A stretch of DNA of 64,000 nucleotides from Pegoplata infirma (Eukaryota; Arthropoda; Insecta; Diptera; Anthomyiidae), in contig OY992537.1 in the NCBI GenBank assembly GCA_963921195.1, positions 19,431,125 through 19,495,124 of the forward strand, given 5' to 3'. The translations under genes were made by a program, and so were the position numbers. Shown here piece by piece: positions 11,095-22,074 of this stretch. Each line of letters begins with the position of its first letter. The first letter of the stretch is position 1. The notes under the pieces were generated by a model that worked only from the letters and a program-made list of their open reading frames with translations, was not told where the DNA came from and ran no database searches.

Positions 11095-12207
11095 TGAATT
11101 TTTTCACTCTAATATTCATTCAATGCAATCCTGAGTGCCTACTACTATTAGCTTAATTCGTTGCCTAAAGAAGTGATTTTAAGTCGATCGGCATACTTGA
11201 AGTTGGTTCTAGAACAAATAATTGATTCATTACTCTCTGCCACAATGTAGAGTGCATAAAAATAAATATACAAGCACGTGTGTTTATGTGTCTTTGTGTA
11301 AGTTTTATATTAAGATTTTGTACGTGATTATTTATGAGTTTATATTTAAATTTTAATTTTGTCGCGAACATTTTTCTCAGAAGCAACTACACCAAAAAAG
11401 CAACACAAGCATAAAATTGAGCTTAACTTTAAGGCCTAAAGTAAAAAATCAAAATATAAATTTTTGTTAGAAATTGTGGCGGGGAGAGGAAATTTTGAAA
11501 TTGTGCACACTCAGAATAATAAATTAATAAATTGACTTAAAATTAATTTAAGTGGAAAAATTTTTTCTTAAGCAATTGTACTAACTTCATAAAATCTTAC
11601 TAACTTCAGTCATAAGATTGTCACTTCAAAATCTCTAATTTTTGTTGATTCCACAATTTGCTTTTCTTGAGTGTAGAAGTGTATGCCATCGAATACTTAC
11701 CTCATTACCACTCCTGCATTTCATTATACTCTCTCTCTGAAAACATGTTACACAAATTTAGGTAAAGTTAATTATCATGTGTGTGTGTATGATGAGAATT
11801 ATATAGTCATTGTAAAATACACACTTACAAATACAAGCACAGTTAAGGTGCGTCTGTATTTTGTACTGGTACACGCTTTAATGTGTACTATATTAAGACT
11901 CCATAATTTCCGGTTTATTTTGCCCATTAGGCATTTGTGAAATCAAACAGTTCGATTATAACCCAACAATCACAAATATCTCAATACTGTAACGCAAGTA
12001 ACCAAATTCAACAAATGTAATAAAAAGTTTAATTGGACTTGGCCGAATTCATAAAAACCAAAAAAAATATGTCCACATTTGTAAATTTGACGCGCTGAAC
12101 ACATATATCCAAGAATTTAAAAATCGGTTGAACGGTTTTCGATATATCGCTATTTGATTTTTTTTTTTTTAATCTCAAAATTTCTTTTACATGGCCCTTT
12201 TATAAAG
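11095..12207. other. Mixed, partly unique-looking DNA, no gene seen
   Basis: The stretch 11680-11940 is open for 85 codons and less AT-biased but has no recognisable domain. It may be single-copy noncoding DNA. The rest is AT-rich. Confidence 0.3.
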
Positions 12208-13796
12208 CTTACACACAAAAAAAAACCTTGTCAAATTACAAGAAAAAGTCTCGTAATCCCAGTTTACCAATATTTGACAGTTTTAATTGTTGATTAACAA
12301 ATAACACTGTGCTACAGTGAAAAAATACTTCTGATGTGACATGGTATAGGTTGTTGGTTTTGTCGAGTAGATTTTAAATTTTTAAACTGTTTTAGATAGA
12401 AGAAGGATTGGGCTTTTGATGTATGTGAATTGGTCTACACATATAAGAAAGATATCTATTGATTTTTTCTATAATATCTAATTTTTTTATTATTTTTTGA
12501 AAATTTTTCGAGTTTGTCTATTTTTTTCTGCTATAGTTCGTTTAACAACCTTTATATTTATACACGCATTTTTAAAGAAAATTTAATTCAGAATACCATG
12601 AACTTTATTCTGAAAAAATCAGATAAGAATTGAGAGAGTTGTGATAACTTTTCTAAAAAAAAGAATTATGATTATGCAGGAAATCGCCTTCCAGATAACC
12701 CAGGCAAAAAAAAATAAATTTATCACAAGAGGTTATGTACAATATTTATACCGCTGAATCCGAATCTGACCTTTAAATTGATCTATCGCAACCGGTTTTT
12801 GAGATATTTAACATAAATTGATATATCAAAAACTTAATAAGATAGCGCAATTTCAAGGTCAAATTCGAATTCAGGGGGTCAAAAACTTTTAAAATATTGA
12901 TACGCGACATCTCAGTATGTTCGTTTATTTTGTTATTTTTTTGCCTGTGTTGTCCGAACGGCAATTTTATGCAAATTCGTAATTTTCGTTTTCAGAAAAA
13001 TTATCACAACTCTGTCAATTGTTATCCGAATTTTTCGGCATAAAGCTCGTCGTATTCACAATTAAATTTTCTTTAAGAATACGATTAAAGATATAAATGT
13101 TGTTCAAAGAACTATAGCAGAAAAAAATCGACAAACTCAAAAAATTTTCAAAAAAAAACAAAAAAAATAGATATTGTTGAAAAAATCAACACATGTCTTT
13201 CTTATATGTGTATACCAATTCACACACATAAAAAGCCCTATATTTTTCTATCCAAAACTGTTAAAAAATTGAAATTCGGTTGAAAAATGTTTAAGTTACA
13301 CGTGGTTTAGTGAGAAAAGTTGAAAAAAAAACGTTTTTTTACAATAACTTTAAAATTTGAGGGTGTCTGGCAAGTTTGACGGGCACTACTCTTCGACGAG
13401 ACCAACAACCTTAACTACATCATTTAAAAAGTTTATTCGATTTTGTGTTTTTTGTAGCACAGTGTAATTTTCGGTAGAAATTTACATTTTTTTTTTTTTT
13501 AATTTAACAGTTTTTCAAGTAATTTTACAAATTTCCAAGGTTTTTTACAAATAAAACCTAGTAAATTTACGAGAATTTCTTGTTAGTTTTATTTCGCCAA
13601 AAAAGTTGTAAATTTACAATTTTATAGGTAAAAATCTTTCAAAATTACAAAAAAGGTTCGTAATTTTTACTAGGAATTCTCGTAAAAATAGCAAAAAATC
13701 TAGTAAAGTCACGAAACCTCCTTGTAAGTTTTATCGCGTCAAAAAAACAATAAATTTACAATTTTTTTTGGATAAAACCTTGTAAAATTACAAAAT
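12208..13796. repeat. Host repeat with 'tcgtaaaattacaag' motifs, split by a palindrome
   Basis: Left part 12208-12303 begins ACACACAAAAAAAAACC. Right part 13466-13796 carries 'cctagtaaatttacgagaatttcttg' and similar motifs. The same motifs occur at about 41960-42402, ending TTTTTTTGTGTGTAGG. The 1162-bp palindrome lies between the two parts, so it is the younger insertion. Confidence 0.5.
12304..13465. repeat. Palindrome with ACACTGTGCTAC ends, about 1.16 kb
   Basis: The left end is ACACTGTGCTAC and the right end GTAGCACAGTGT. Inner landmarks on both arms are 'ggttgttggttttgtcgag', 'agatagaagaaggattggg', 'tgaattggtctacacatataagaaag', 'tgctatagttcgtttaacaac' and 'gataagaattgagagagttgtgataac'. 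The axis is near 12885. The same ends close the 5.9-kb palindrome at 19613-25524, and a third copy starts at 16448 before the assembly gap. Confidence 0.75.
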
Positions 13797-14152
13797 TATT
13801 CACACCAAATGTCCAGCGAAAAAAAATATGTGTAACGTAAATTTCGGAATAGACTGTATGGATAGCCCTATATGGAACTAAGAAAATTGCGTTTTTAGTT
13901 TTTCAAATTTTCAAAAACTGGGCTTAGGAGGCGTGGTCAAATATTGGAAAAATTATCAAATTTGTGGCGAGTTGCCTTGATTAAATATTTATCACATTAA
14001 AACGGAATGCACCACAATCTCAAAAATGTACATTCTTATATAGTTTTGTATGGGCTATAGACTAATTTTTTTTTTTGGAAAATTTTCAGAACCCTTTCTG
14101 AAATTTTCAATTTTTTAAAAAAGTCAATTTATCAAAAATCCGGCCACTTTTT

Positions 14153-15009
14153 TATACCCTCCACTCTAGTGATAGATGGTATATATAAGTTTGTCATTCC
14201 GTTTGTAACACCTCGAAATATTGGTCTTAGACCCCATAAAGTGTATATATTCATGATCCTCGATCGAGTTTAAGACGATCTAGCGATGTCCGTCTGTCCG
14301 TCCGTCTGTCCGTCCGTCTGTCCGTCTGTCTGTCTGTATAAAACACGCTTACTTTTGAAAGACTTTATGGAGGCTCCTGAAGTTTGGCATGTTTGTTGGG
14401 CATTTACCTGGTCAGGTTGGTATTGCAATCCAGCGAAATCGGTTAAGTGGTTCAAATGTTATGAGCAAAAGACTGAATTTCGACAATGGTTTCTCGTAAA
14501 TTTACGAGATAAAACACACGTTAACTTTCGAAAGGAAATTGTGAGGATGCTGAAGCTTGTCATATATATTTGCCGTTCCCCTGGTCTGGTTCGTGTTGAA
14601 TTTCAGCCAAATCGGTCCAGTGGTTCAAAAGTTATTAGCAAAACAGTGAATTTCAGATTAGTTTCACCTTAAATTCTTGCGTTGAAAACCCGTTAAACAT
14701 GTTTTCAAAACATTAGTAAGTCACAAAAATATTTTTTTTTGTCACTCAAAAATATTTTTACACTAAAACAAAAAAAAAATAAACTCAAAAAAAATTTTAC
14801 ACTCAAAAAAAATTTTACACTCAAAAAAAAATTTAGTAAATTATTTTTTTTTTTTTGTCAAAAAGTACTAAAAAAAGTTTTTTACACAAAACAAAATGTT
14901 TCTAATCAAAAATTTTTTTTTCACGTTAGAAAATTTACTATCACTTAAAAAGGGCATTGTGGAGGGTAGTCATTGATTCGGCAAAGTCGGATTTAACTTT
15001 TCTACTTGT
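14153..15009 (-). mobile_element. GTCY-type repeat (mini-me/DINE-like), complete-looking insertion
   Basis: It is inserted in the family B left arm, since uninterrupted arms run straight through (compare 18260-18320). It begins ATACCCTCCACTCTAGTGAT, has 'ccccataaagtgtatatattcatgatcc', the (GTCY)n block, 'ggttcaaatgttatgagcaaaag', and ends 'ggattta acttttctacttg'. It is about 857 bp long. This is the best copy for defining the family's ends. Confidence 0.65.
14286..14338 (+). repeat. (GTCY)n proto-microsatellite
   Basis: Consecutive GTCC/GTCT tetranucleotides, about 12 units. It forms a translated run of Cys-Pro-Ser-Val on one strand and Gln-Thr-Asp-Gly on the other, which is not coding. Confidence 0.8.
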
Positions 15010-15730
15010 TTTTTTGATTTTTTTTTTTTTTTTGTTAAGTTTAGTTGTTTGTCCATCCATACCAAAAAATTCAGAAACGCGTTTTTTGTTTTTTTCGAGA
15101 CAATCGCATTTGGATTTTAAATTTCATAACAATTTAGTAATTTGCTTGTAATTTCTTGTTTTAACGTTGCGAATGAGTATTATTTATTGCGTAAATATTA
15201 CTCATACGCTCTGTTGAAACAAGAAAATACAAGCAAATTACAAAATTTTTATGAAATTTAAAATTCAAATTCGATATTCTCGAAAAAAAAAACGAAAAAC
15301 GCGTTTCTGAATTTTTTGGTGTGTATGGACAAACATCTAAACTTTAAACAAAAAAAAAAATAAAAAAAAAGGTGGCCGGATTTTTGATAAATTGACTTTT
15401 TTAAAAAATGGAAAATTTCAGAACGGATTCAGAAAATTTTCCAAAAAAAAATTTTTAATCGATTTCCCATACAAAACTATATAAGAATGTAAATTTTTGA
15501 GATTGTGGTGAATTCCGTTTTAATGTGATAAATATTTAATCAAGGCAACTCGCCACAAATTTGACCATTTATCCAATATTTGACAACGCCTCCTAAGCCC
15601 AGTTTTTGAAAAATTGAAAAACCATAAACGCAATTTTTTAAGTTCTATATAGGGCTATCCATACAACCTATTCAGAAGTTTAAGGTACACATGTTTTTTT
15701 TTCGCTGGACATTTGGTGTGGAAGGCCTCA

Positions 15731-16447
15731 TTTGTTCTTATTAATTTTTGTTGTACTCGTATTTGCTTACTTTGGTCCTTGTTTACAGGAACTGCTCTTA
15801 GAAATGATACGCACTTCTTTTACTGGGTATATCTCTAAACGCAAAAATGTCAACCATCAGCAACAAATAATATTTAAAGTAGCAGTGGCAGCACCGCACT
15901 ACAAACAGACCCACAATATAGGATCTAAAACAAGGGCACGCGTAATTTTTTTTAACGATTGCTCATACTTATAACGTATACGCAATTAATTTATGCTCAT
16001 TATGAAAATTTCCCAACCCAAACAAAATTCGCATTAATACACTGCGTGTGTAAATTACATTACATGTGTATATGATTTACATATACAATCAACATCTACA
16101 TTAACATAATCGTATTTATATGGGGGCAGGGGATTTGATTTCTACTTATGTACTTACCCTCTTTCAAACTATTTCATTGGTTTGGTTTCTTCTTATTTGC
16201 TTTACATGTTATTTTTATTTTATATGTACATTTTCGTGTATTTTTTTTTTTCTTTTTGATTTTTTACATGATTTATACATATAAAAATTCGAATTATTCA
16301 CGCTTTGGTTGCAAATTAAGATTAATGGCAGTCGTTGTAATAAAAAAAAAATATATATATAGTTAAAATCATATACTAACATATCGTCAGCTAAATTAAA
16401 AACAGACGTAACTAAACTTAATTTTTTTAAAGAGAAGCGACAATTAC
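15731..16447. other. Unique-looking DNA, no gene recognised
   Basis: The sequence is less repetitive than its surroundings. The frame 15732-15974 is open for 80 codons but has no recognisable domain. Confidence 0.35.
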
Positions 16448-16715
16448 ACTGTGCAACAAAAAAAAAGCAAAATCGAATATACTTTTCAAAGTAGCTAGTA
16501 AGGGTTGTAGGACCTACAATGTAGGTCTCGTCGAAAATATCACAAAAATGCCCATCAAACTTGTCAGACAACCTTAAAAGTTATTGTCAAAAAACGTGTT
16601 TTTTGTGACTTTTCTCACTAAACCTTGTATAACTTAGAAACTTTTCAACCGATTTTTAATTTGTTTGTCTGTTTTGGATAGAAGAAGAATAGAGCTTTCC
16701 ATGTGTGTGAATTGA
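16448..16715. repeat. Left half of an ACACTGTG-type palindrome, cut by the gap
   Basis: 'cactgtgcaacaaaaaaaaag', 'ggtctcgtcgaaaatatcac', 'tttctcactaaaccttgtataac' and 'tggatagaagaagaatagagc' are homologous to the arms at 12304-13465. The sequence stops at the run of Ns exactly where the arm would approach its axis. Confidence 0.6.
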
Positions 16716-16915
16716 NNNNNNNNNNNNNNNNNNNNNNNNNNNNNNNNNNNNNNNNNNNNNNNNNNNNNNNNNNNNNNNNNNNNNNNNNNNNNNNNNNNNN
16801 NNNNNNNNNNNNNNNNNNNNNNNNNNNNNNNNNNNNNNNNNNNNNNNNNNNNNNNNNNNNNNNNNNNNNNNNNNNNNNNNNNNNNNNNNNNNNNNNNNNN
16901 NNNNNNNNNNNNNNN
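16716..16915. other. Assembly gap (Ns)
   Basis: Two hundred Ns. The gap lies between a half-palindrome and a broken retrotransposon, so its true length is probably unknown. Confidence 0.98.
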
Positions 16916-17845
16916 GGTAGGTCTGTTGAGATGGCTTTAAGTGATGTTGTCGGTTTGATTGAGGATACTTTTCACAAAAAAGAGTACGTTTTGGCATCAT
17001 TTCTGGACGTGGAAGACGCGTTCAACAATGTCAAAATATCATCAATTCTTAATGCCCTACGAAATACAGGCACGGACACACAGATTACTGAAAAAACATG
17101 CTGAAAAGCAGGACAATTTACTCGAAGATAGGGGATGGTGAAGCGAGGAAAGTAGTTACAATGGACACACCACAAGGGGGGTGATCTCTCCTCTTCTGTG
17201 GAATCTTGTAATAAATGAAATCCTCGAATCACTCAACGGAATGGGTATCAAGGTAGTTGCCTATGCTGATGACGTTATGATCCTAATCAGAGGTAAGTTT
17301 TTACCAACGATTAGTGAACTCATGGAATCAGCACTTAAGATACTCTTGACGTGGGCAAGGGACAACGGTCTGGGAGTCGATACCGCCAAAACCGAACTCG
17401 TCTGGAAAAGGAATACAGAGAAAGGATGATAAAATCGTTATGTGCTATCGGAAGAAGGTGGGGTCTAAGACCGTATATTATCCCCTGTACGATAATTAGA
17501 CCAATACTTACCTATGGAGCCCTTGTGTGGTGGAAAGCTGCGGATAAGAAATCATATCTCTGCAACCTACAGAAGGTACAGCGACTGGCGTGCGTGGGTA
17601 TCACTGGTGCTACTAGATCAGCACCCCAGGCCTTTCTGGAAGTGATACTAAACATTCAGCCCGTAGATATCTACATCAAGAGCACAGCAGCAAAATCGGC
17701 TCTTAGGTTAAGAGAGTCACTAATGCTTAAGCAACGCTCTTGGAGACACTCGACCATATTAAGTACGGTGGGCGGGACGGAATTAGAGCGGAAAACCGAC
17801 TATATCTCACCGCAGACGAACTTTAATAGGAACTTTGAAGTAGAG
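16916..17845 (+). pseudogene. Broken non-LTR reverse transcriptase (LOA/R1-like ORF2 fragment)
   Basis: Three pieces in different frames align in order with ORF2 of the full-length element at 49575-53144. The first (16916-17104) has the RT stretch FLDVEDAFNNV. The second (about 17105-17429) has DTPQGGVISPLLWN and the catalytic VVAYADDVMIL. The third (about 17424-17845) has RPILTYGALVWWK, LQKVQRLACVGITGA and AAKSALRLRES. A frameshift lies near 17100, and some 60 codons are missing between TELVW and GRRWGL. The endonuclease end lies in or before the gap. The RNase H end is cut off where a hAT-like sequence starts at 17846. It cannot encode a working protein. It keeps a segment that the intact-looking ORF2 lacks. 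Confidence 0.85.
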
Positions 17846-17965
17846 ATGGGCGCGTGAGTGAATTTTGAATCACGCACGCTCACGCTCACGAAATAAAAAT
17901 ATTACTCACGCACGATCACGCACGAAATTCTTTTTTCTGATCACGTTCATGCACGTTCACGTGAG
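17846..17965. mobile_element. Fragment of TAGAGATGGG hAT-like element
   Basis: It starts TAGAGATGGGCGCGTGAGTG and has several CACGCACG/GTGAGT motifs. It is one end of the family seen at 20156-22073 and 20437-21650. It ends where family B begins. Confidence 0.55.
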
Positions 17966-19094
17966 TAACTGAAATTTGTCTGTTGTTTGGATAGCCCTAT
18001 ATGGAACTAAGAAAATTGCGTTTTTGGTTTTTCTAATTTTCAAAAACTGGTCTTAGAAGGCATGGTCAAATATTGGGAAAATGGTCAAATTTGTGGCGAG
18101 TTGCCTTGATTAAATATTTATCACATTTAAACGGAATGCACCACAATCTCAAAAATTAACATTGTTATATAGTTTTGTATGGGCTATCCAATAAAATTTT
18201 TTTCTTTGGAAAATTTTCACAACCCGTTCTGAAATTTTCCATTTTTTAAAAAAGTCAATTTATCAAAAAATCGGCCACTTTTTTTTCTTTTTTTAAATTT
18301 TTTTTTTTAAATTTAGATGTTTGTCCATCCACACAAAAAAATTCAGAAAAACACTTTTCGTTTTTTTCGATAAAATCGCATTTAAATTTTAAATTTTATA
18401 ACAATTTTGTAATTTGCTGGTATTTTCTTGTTTTAACGTTGCGAATGAGTAATAATAATTGCATGAATATTACTCATTCGCAACGTTAATACAAGAAAAT
18501 ACAAGCAAATTACAAAATTGTTATGAAATTTAAAATTCAAATGCGATTTTCTCGAAAAAACCAAAAAATGTTTTTCTGATTTTTTTTTTTGTGGATGGAC
18601 AAACATCTAAACTTAAAAAAAAAATTTAAAAAAAGAAAAAAAAGTGGCCGATTTTTTGATAAATTGACTTTTTTTTCTAAATTTTTTTGTGTGGATGGAC
18701 AAACATCTAAACTTAAAAAAAAATTAAAAAAAAATGGCCGATTTTTTGATAAATTAACTTTTAAAAAAAATGTAAAATTTCAGAACGGGTTCTGAAAACT
18801 TTCCAAAGAAGAAAATTTTAATCGATAGCCCATACAAAACTATATAAGAGTGTAAATTTTTAAGATTGTTGTGCATTCCGTTTTAATGTGATAAATATTT
18901 AATTAAGGCAACTCGCCAAAAATTTGACCATTTTTTCCAATATTTGACCACGCCTCCTAAGCCCAGTTTTTGAAAAATTGAAAAACCAAAAAAAGCTATT
19001 TTCTAAGTTCCATATAGGGCTATCCATACAAGCTATTCAAAAGTTTAGGGTACACGTGTTTTTTTTCGCTGGACATTTGGTGTGGAATGCCTCA
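17966..19094. mobile_element. Family B foldback element, about 1.1 kb
   Basis: The left arm (GTTTGGATAGCCCTATATGG, 'gcgagttgccttgattaaat') and right arm ('ggcaactcgccaaaaatttg', 'catatagggctatccat') are inverted about an axis near 18455 ('gcgaatgagtaataataattgc'). The right end is CTGGACATTTGGTGTGGAAT then GCCTCA, followed by TA. A stretch of about 70 bp is tandemly repeated in the right arm near 18590-18760. The outer left end is missing. Confidence 0.7.
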
Positions 19095-19109
19095 TATATG
19101 ACAACGTAT

Positions 19110-19497
19110 TTTAAACATATATGACTTGATGTTGACCTAAGCAGTTTGGTATTGCATTTGAGCAAAATCGTTTTAGCGATTCAAAAGTTATGAAAGATAA
19201 TATAAGGACACCTTAAAAATGTTGGTACATTCAACATAACTTAAAAATACAAATGCTTTAATTCGGTTGCTGGTTGACACATGTGAACAGAATTGATCAC
19301 CGAAGGGTATTTTAACAAGAAAAAACATATTTTTTTTACAAAAAACCAAAATTTTTTTTTTTTCACCACAAAATTTTTTTCGAAGATTTTTTTTTTTCAA
19401 AATTTTTTTTTTTAGTTTTTTATGCAAATAAACTTTTTTTTACATTGTTGAGGGTATTAATACATCGGCATGGTCGAATTTAACTTTTTTACTTGTT
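19110..19497 (-). repeat. GTCY-type repeat, fragment without the GTCY block
   Basis: 'ttggtattgcatttgagcaaaatcg', 'attcggttgctggttgacacatg', 'gagggtattaatacatcgg' and 'aacttttttacttgtt' match 41200-41400 and, inverted, 28073-28560. Confidence 0.55.
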
Positions 19498-20436
19498 ATT
19501 TTTTTAAATTAAATTTTTTTTTTCAACATTGTATAATAATATTAATTATTTATTATTGCAGATACATAAACGCATTTATATATTTTTTTCTTTTGTTAAT
19601 TTTACTATAATTACACTGTGCTACAAAAGACCAAAAATAAAATATGCAGGGGTTCTCATATGAAAATTCGGGTTGGTTGGAGTCCTTAGAGTACTGATAT
19701 ACTCATAGTTTTTCTGGATCACTTCGTTAAGTACGTTTTTTATTGGCAAATGTGTTGAAAAACGGCAATTCTTAAAATACAATTTTAAAAAATTATTACT
19801 TTGTTAATTTGCAACCGATTTTCGATTTTATGAATTTTTTTTAAAGGTATAAGTCTTACCTTTTAAACAAAACAAAAACGTTAAAAATCTATTTTTTGAA
19901 AAATTTGTCATATTCTTTACACTCTAAGTTGAAAGTGCATCAATAAACAATTTTGTTTTTATTTTTGTAAAAAAGTATAGTAACGTGGCTTTCCAAAACT
20001 TCAAAAAACATAACAATCGGTTAAAAACTGAATGAGTTATGCCAAGTTTTGTGATAGGACATTTTTAATTTTTTTCAGAAATGCTTGTTATTCAAGCATT
20101 ATTCATAAATCTTACTGTTAGTAGTAATTTTAAGTATGTGCCTATGCATATAAACTAGAGATGGTAACATAATTAGATTTGTGCGTGAGTCACACATGAT
20201 CACAAGTGAGCGTGATTGAAAATCAATTTTACTCACGTGGTTGTGAGTGAGTGTCAATGTGAGTGGAATAAAAAAAAAATGGGCGTGCCAGTTACTTCCA
20301 AATCCCATTTATAATTTTTTGGGTTTGTTTGAAAAATATGAGTGTTACTTCCTAAACAAAAAAATATTGAGAATGCGATTTTCTTGAAAAAAAAAAAACG
20401 AAAAACACATGACTGAATTGTGTGGATAGACAAACT

Positions 20437-21650
20437 AGAGATGGGCACATAAGCAGATTATAGCATGATTGACGTGATTCTCGCGTGATAACGCGTGAGT
20501 GTGACTGAATTCAATTTTACTCACGTGATTGTGAGTGAGTGTGAGTGCAGAAAAAAATTGCGTGAGTGTGCGTGAGTAAGATGTTTTCGTAAGTGAGTGT
20601 GTGTGAGTCGATTTTTTTTGCGTGAGTTTGCGTGATTTATTTTCTCTTCATACCCAAAAAAGCAACAAAAAAATTGTATAAATTTGCTTAACTTTAGATT
20701 TCGTCCTGAAAAAATCAAAACCAATGTAAAATTTTAGATTTTGCAGAAATTTTTTAAAGATTTTTGAAATTTCAGTTTTTAAATTTTTTTTTTGTATTAA
20801 TATCGTGAGTGTCAGTCAACGTTAGTGTGAGTCAGAGCTTCGAAGAATGAAATCCTTTTCAAATGAATTCTCAAAAATGTCAGTGAATGCATTCGATTTC
20901 ATAAATCAACATTGAATGCAGTCCTTGGAATTCATTCGATTGAATGGACAAAAATGAATGCATTCGATTTCTTGTTCATTCGATTTATAAAAATCTAATG
21001 CATTCGATTTTTTATCATTCCACTGCGAATGCAATCGATTTTTTAAATAGATAGACCAAAACGCATCCAAATTTTGGTCTATAGTATCGCTGACTCTCTT
21101 TACATACGATGACCCTAATGGGCTCTAATTTTGAATCCAAAAAAAATTGGTGATCCCGAAAATTTTAAAAATGCACATATTAACTGCCTACACTACAAAA
21201 AGTGTTGGCGATACTATGGACAAAAAATTGGCTCCGTTTTGCTCTATCTTGGTTGGTTTTTTTTAAGTTTTTTATGCAATGAATGAATAAGCCATTCGAT
21301 TTTTCAATTGAATGCAAATAAAATCGATTGCATTCGCAAGTGAATGCATTCGATTTTTAAAAGTCGAGTGAAAAAAAATCGAATGCATTCGATTTTTGAA
21401 AGTCGAATGAGAAATAAATCGAATGCATTCGATATTTATAAATCGAATGAGTCTAAAGTGAATTCATTCAATTCGCTAAAATGTGATTGGGTTATGCAAT
21501 CACTAAATTTTCATTCAGAATGCCAAATCGAATTAAGGAATGAAATCCTTTGAAGCTCTGGTGTGAGTGAATCTTGCGTGAGTGCACGTGAGTCTGAGTT
21601 GTATTAAATTTACTCACGTGATTGTGAGTAAGTTGTATTGAATTTACGTA
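20437..21650. mobile_element. Second TAGAGATGGG element, inserted in a family B arm
   Basis: The left boundary TAGAGATGGGCACATAAGC directly follows a family B stretch ('gcgattttcttgaaaa', 'gtgtggatagacaaac'). Family B resumes with CGCTGGACATTTGGTGTGGA at about 21663. The body is dense in GTGAGTG/TCACGTGATTGTGAGTG motifs. No matching right terminus is visible, so the 3' boundary is approximate. Confidence 0.5.
20833..21560. mobile_element. hAT-like MITE, 728 bp, with 8-bp target duplication
   Basis: GTGTGAGT lies at 20825-20832 and again at 21561-21568. The element begins CAGAGCTTCGAAGAATGAAA and ends AATGAAATCCTTTGAAGCTC then TG: a CAGAGCTTC inverted terminus with the AATGAAATCCTTT block just inside each end. 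The interior contains many GAATGCATTCGATTT motifs. The 8-bp duplication and CAGAG end fit hAT. It is the innermost insertion of the nest. Confidence 0.75.
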
Positions 21651-22074
21651 CACATGTTTTTTCGCTGGACATTTGGTGTGGAATGCCTCATAGGTTAATT
21701 TAATAATAGGTAAAATTTCCATCAAATAATCCCACAATTTTACCAATTTCGTTTCAAAAATGTTCGCAAACGCACAACTTTTTCTGTCATAAAAATGTTG
21801 CAGGTATAACTCTTCAAAAATGGTGTTTACTTAAACGAGCGCACCTTAGCCTATTTTCAACCGATTTTCAATATTTTTTTGTTTAAGAAGTAACACTCAT
21901 ATTTTTCAAATAAAACCAAAAAATTATAAATTTAATTTGGAAGTAACTGACACGCCCATTTTTTTATTCCACTCACACTGACACTCACACACAACCACGT
22001 GAGTAAAATTGATTTTCAATCACGCTCACTTGTGATCATCTGTGAATCAAATCTAATTATGCTCCCATCTCTAG

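Larger units (their letters stand above)
13797..15730. mobile_element. Family B foldback element, interrupted
   Basis: The left arm (CACACCAAATGTCCAGCG, 'ggatagccctatatggaacta', 'ggcgagttgccttgattaaat') is mirrored by the right arm ending CGCTGGACATTTGGTGTGGA. The axis 'gcgaatgagtattatttattgcg' lies near 15185. The left arm is interrupted at 14153-15009 by a GTCY-type repeat. Other copies are 17966-19094 and 57454-58474. The normal terminus is TGAGGCATTCCACACCAAAT, but here the outer left end is lost. Confidence 0.75.
20156..22073. mobile_element. TAGAGATGGG hAT-like element in the palindrome centre
   Basis: The left end is TAGAGATGGTAACATAATTAG and the right end, read inward, is TAGAGATGGGAGCATAATTAG. 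About 215 bp of each end is mirrored ('gtgagcgtgattgaaaatca', 'gggcgtgccagttacttcc', 'atgagtgttacttc'). The flanks are inverted copies of each other (GCATATAAAC / GTTTATATGC) rather than a direct duplication. The two ends are therefore probably the same end duplicated by palindrome formation. Its middle holds family B fragments and further hAT-like insertions. Confidence 0.6.

Noticed and set aside
12304..13465. Transib assignment for the ACACTGTG palindromes
   Set aside because: Although CACTGTG fits CACWGTG, no matching 5-bp direct duplication is visible at either copy.
14270..14672. Frames with Cys-Pro-Ser-Val or Gln-Thr-Asp-Gly runs
   Set aside because: They are translations of the (GTCY)n block and its flank, which is a dispersed noncoding repeat.
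16656..17104. Frames running through the Ns
   Set aside because: The N run is unsequenced; only the part from 16916 carries evidence (reverse transcriptase).
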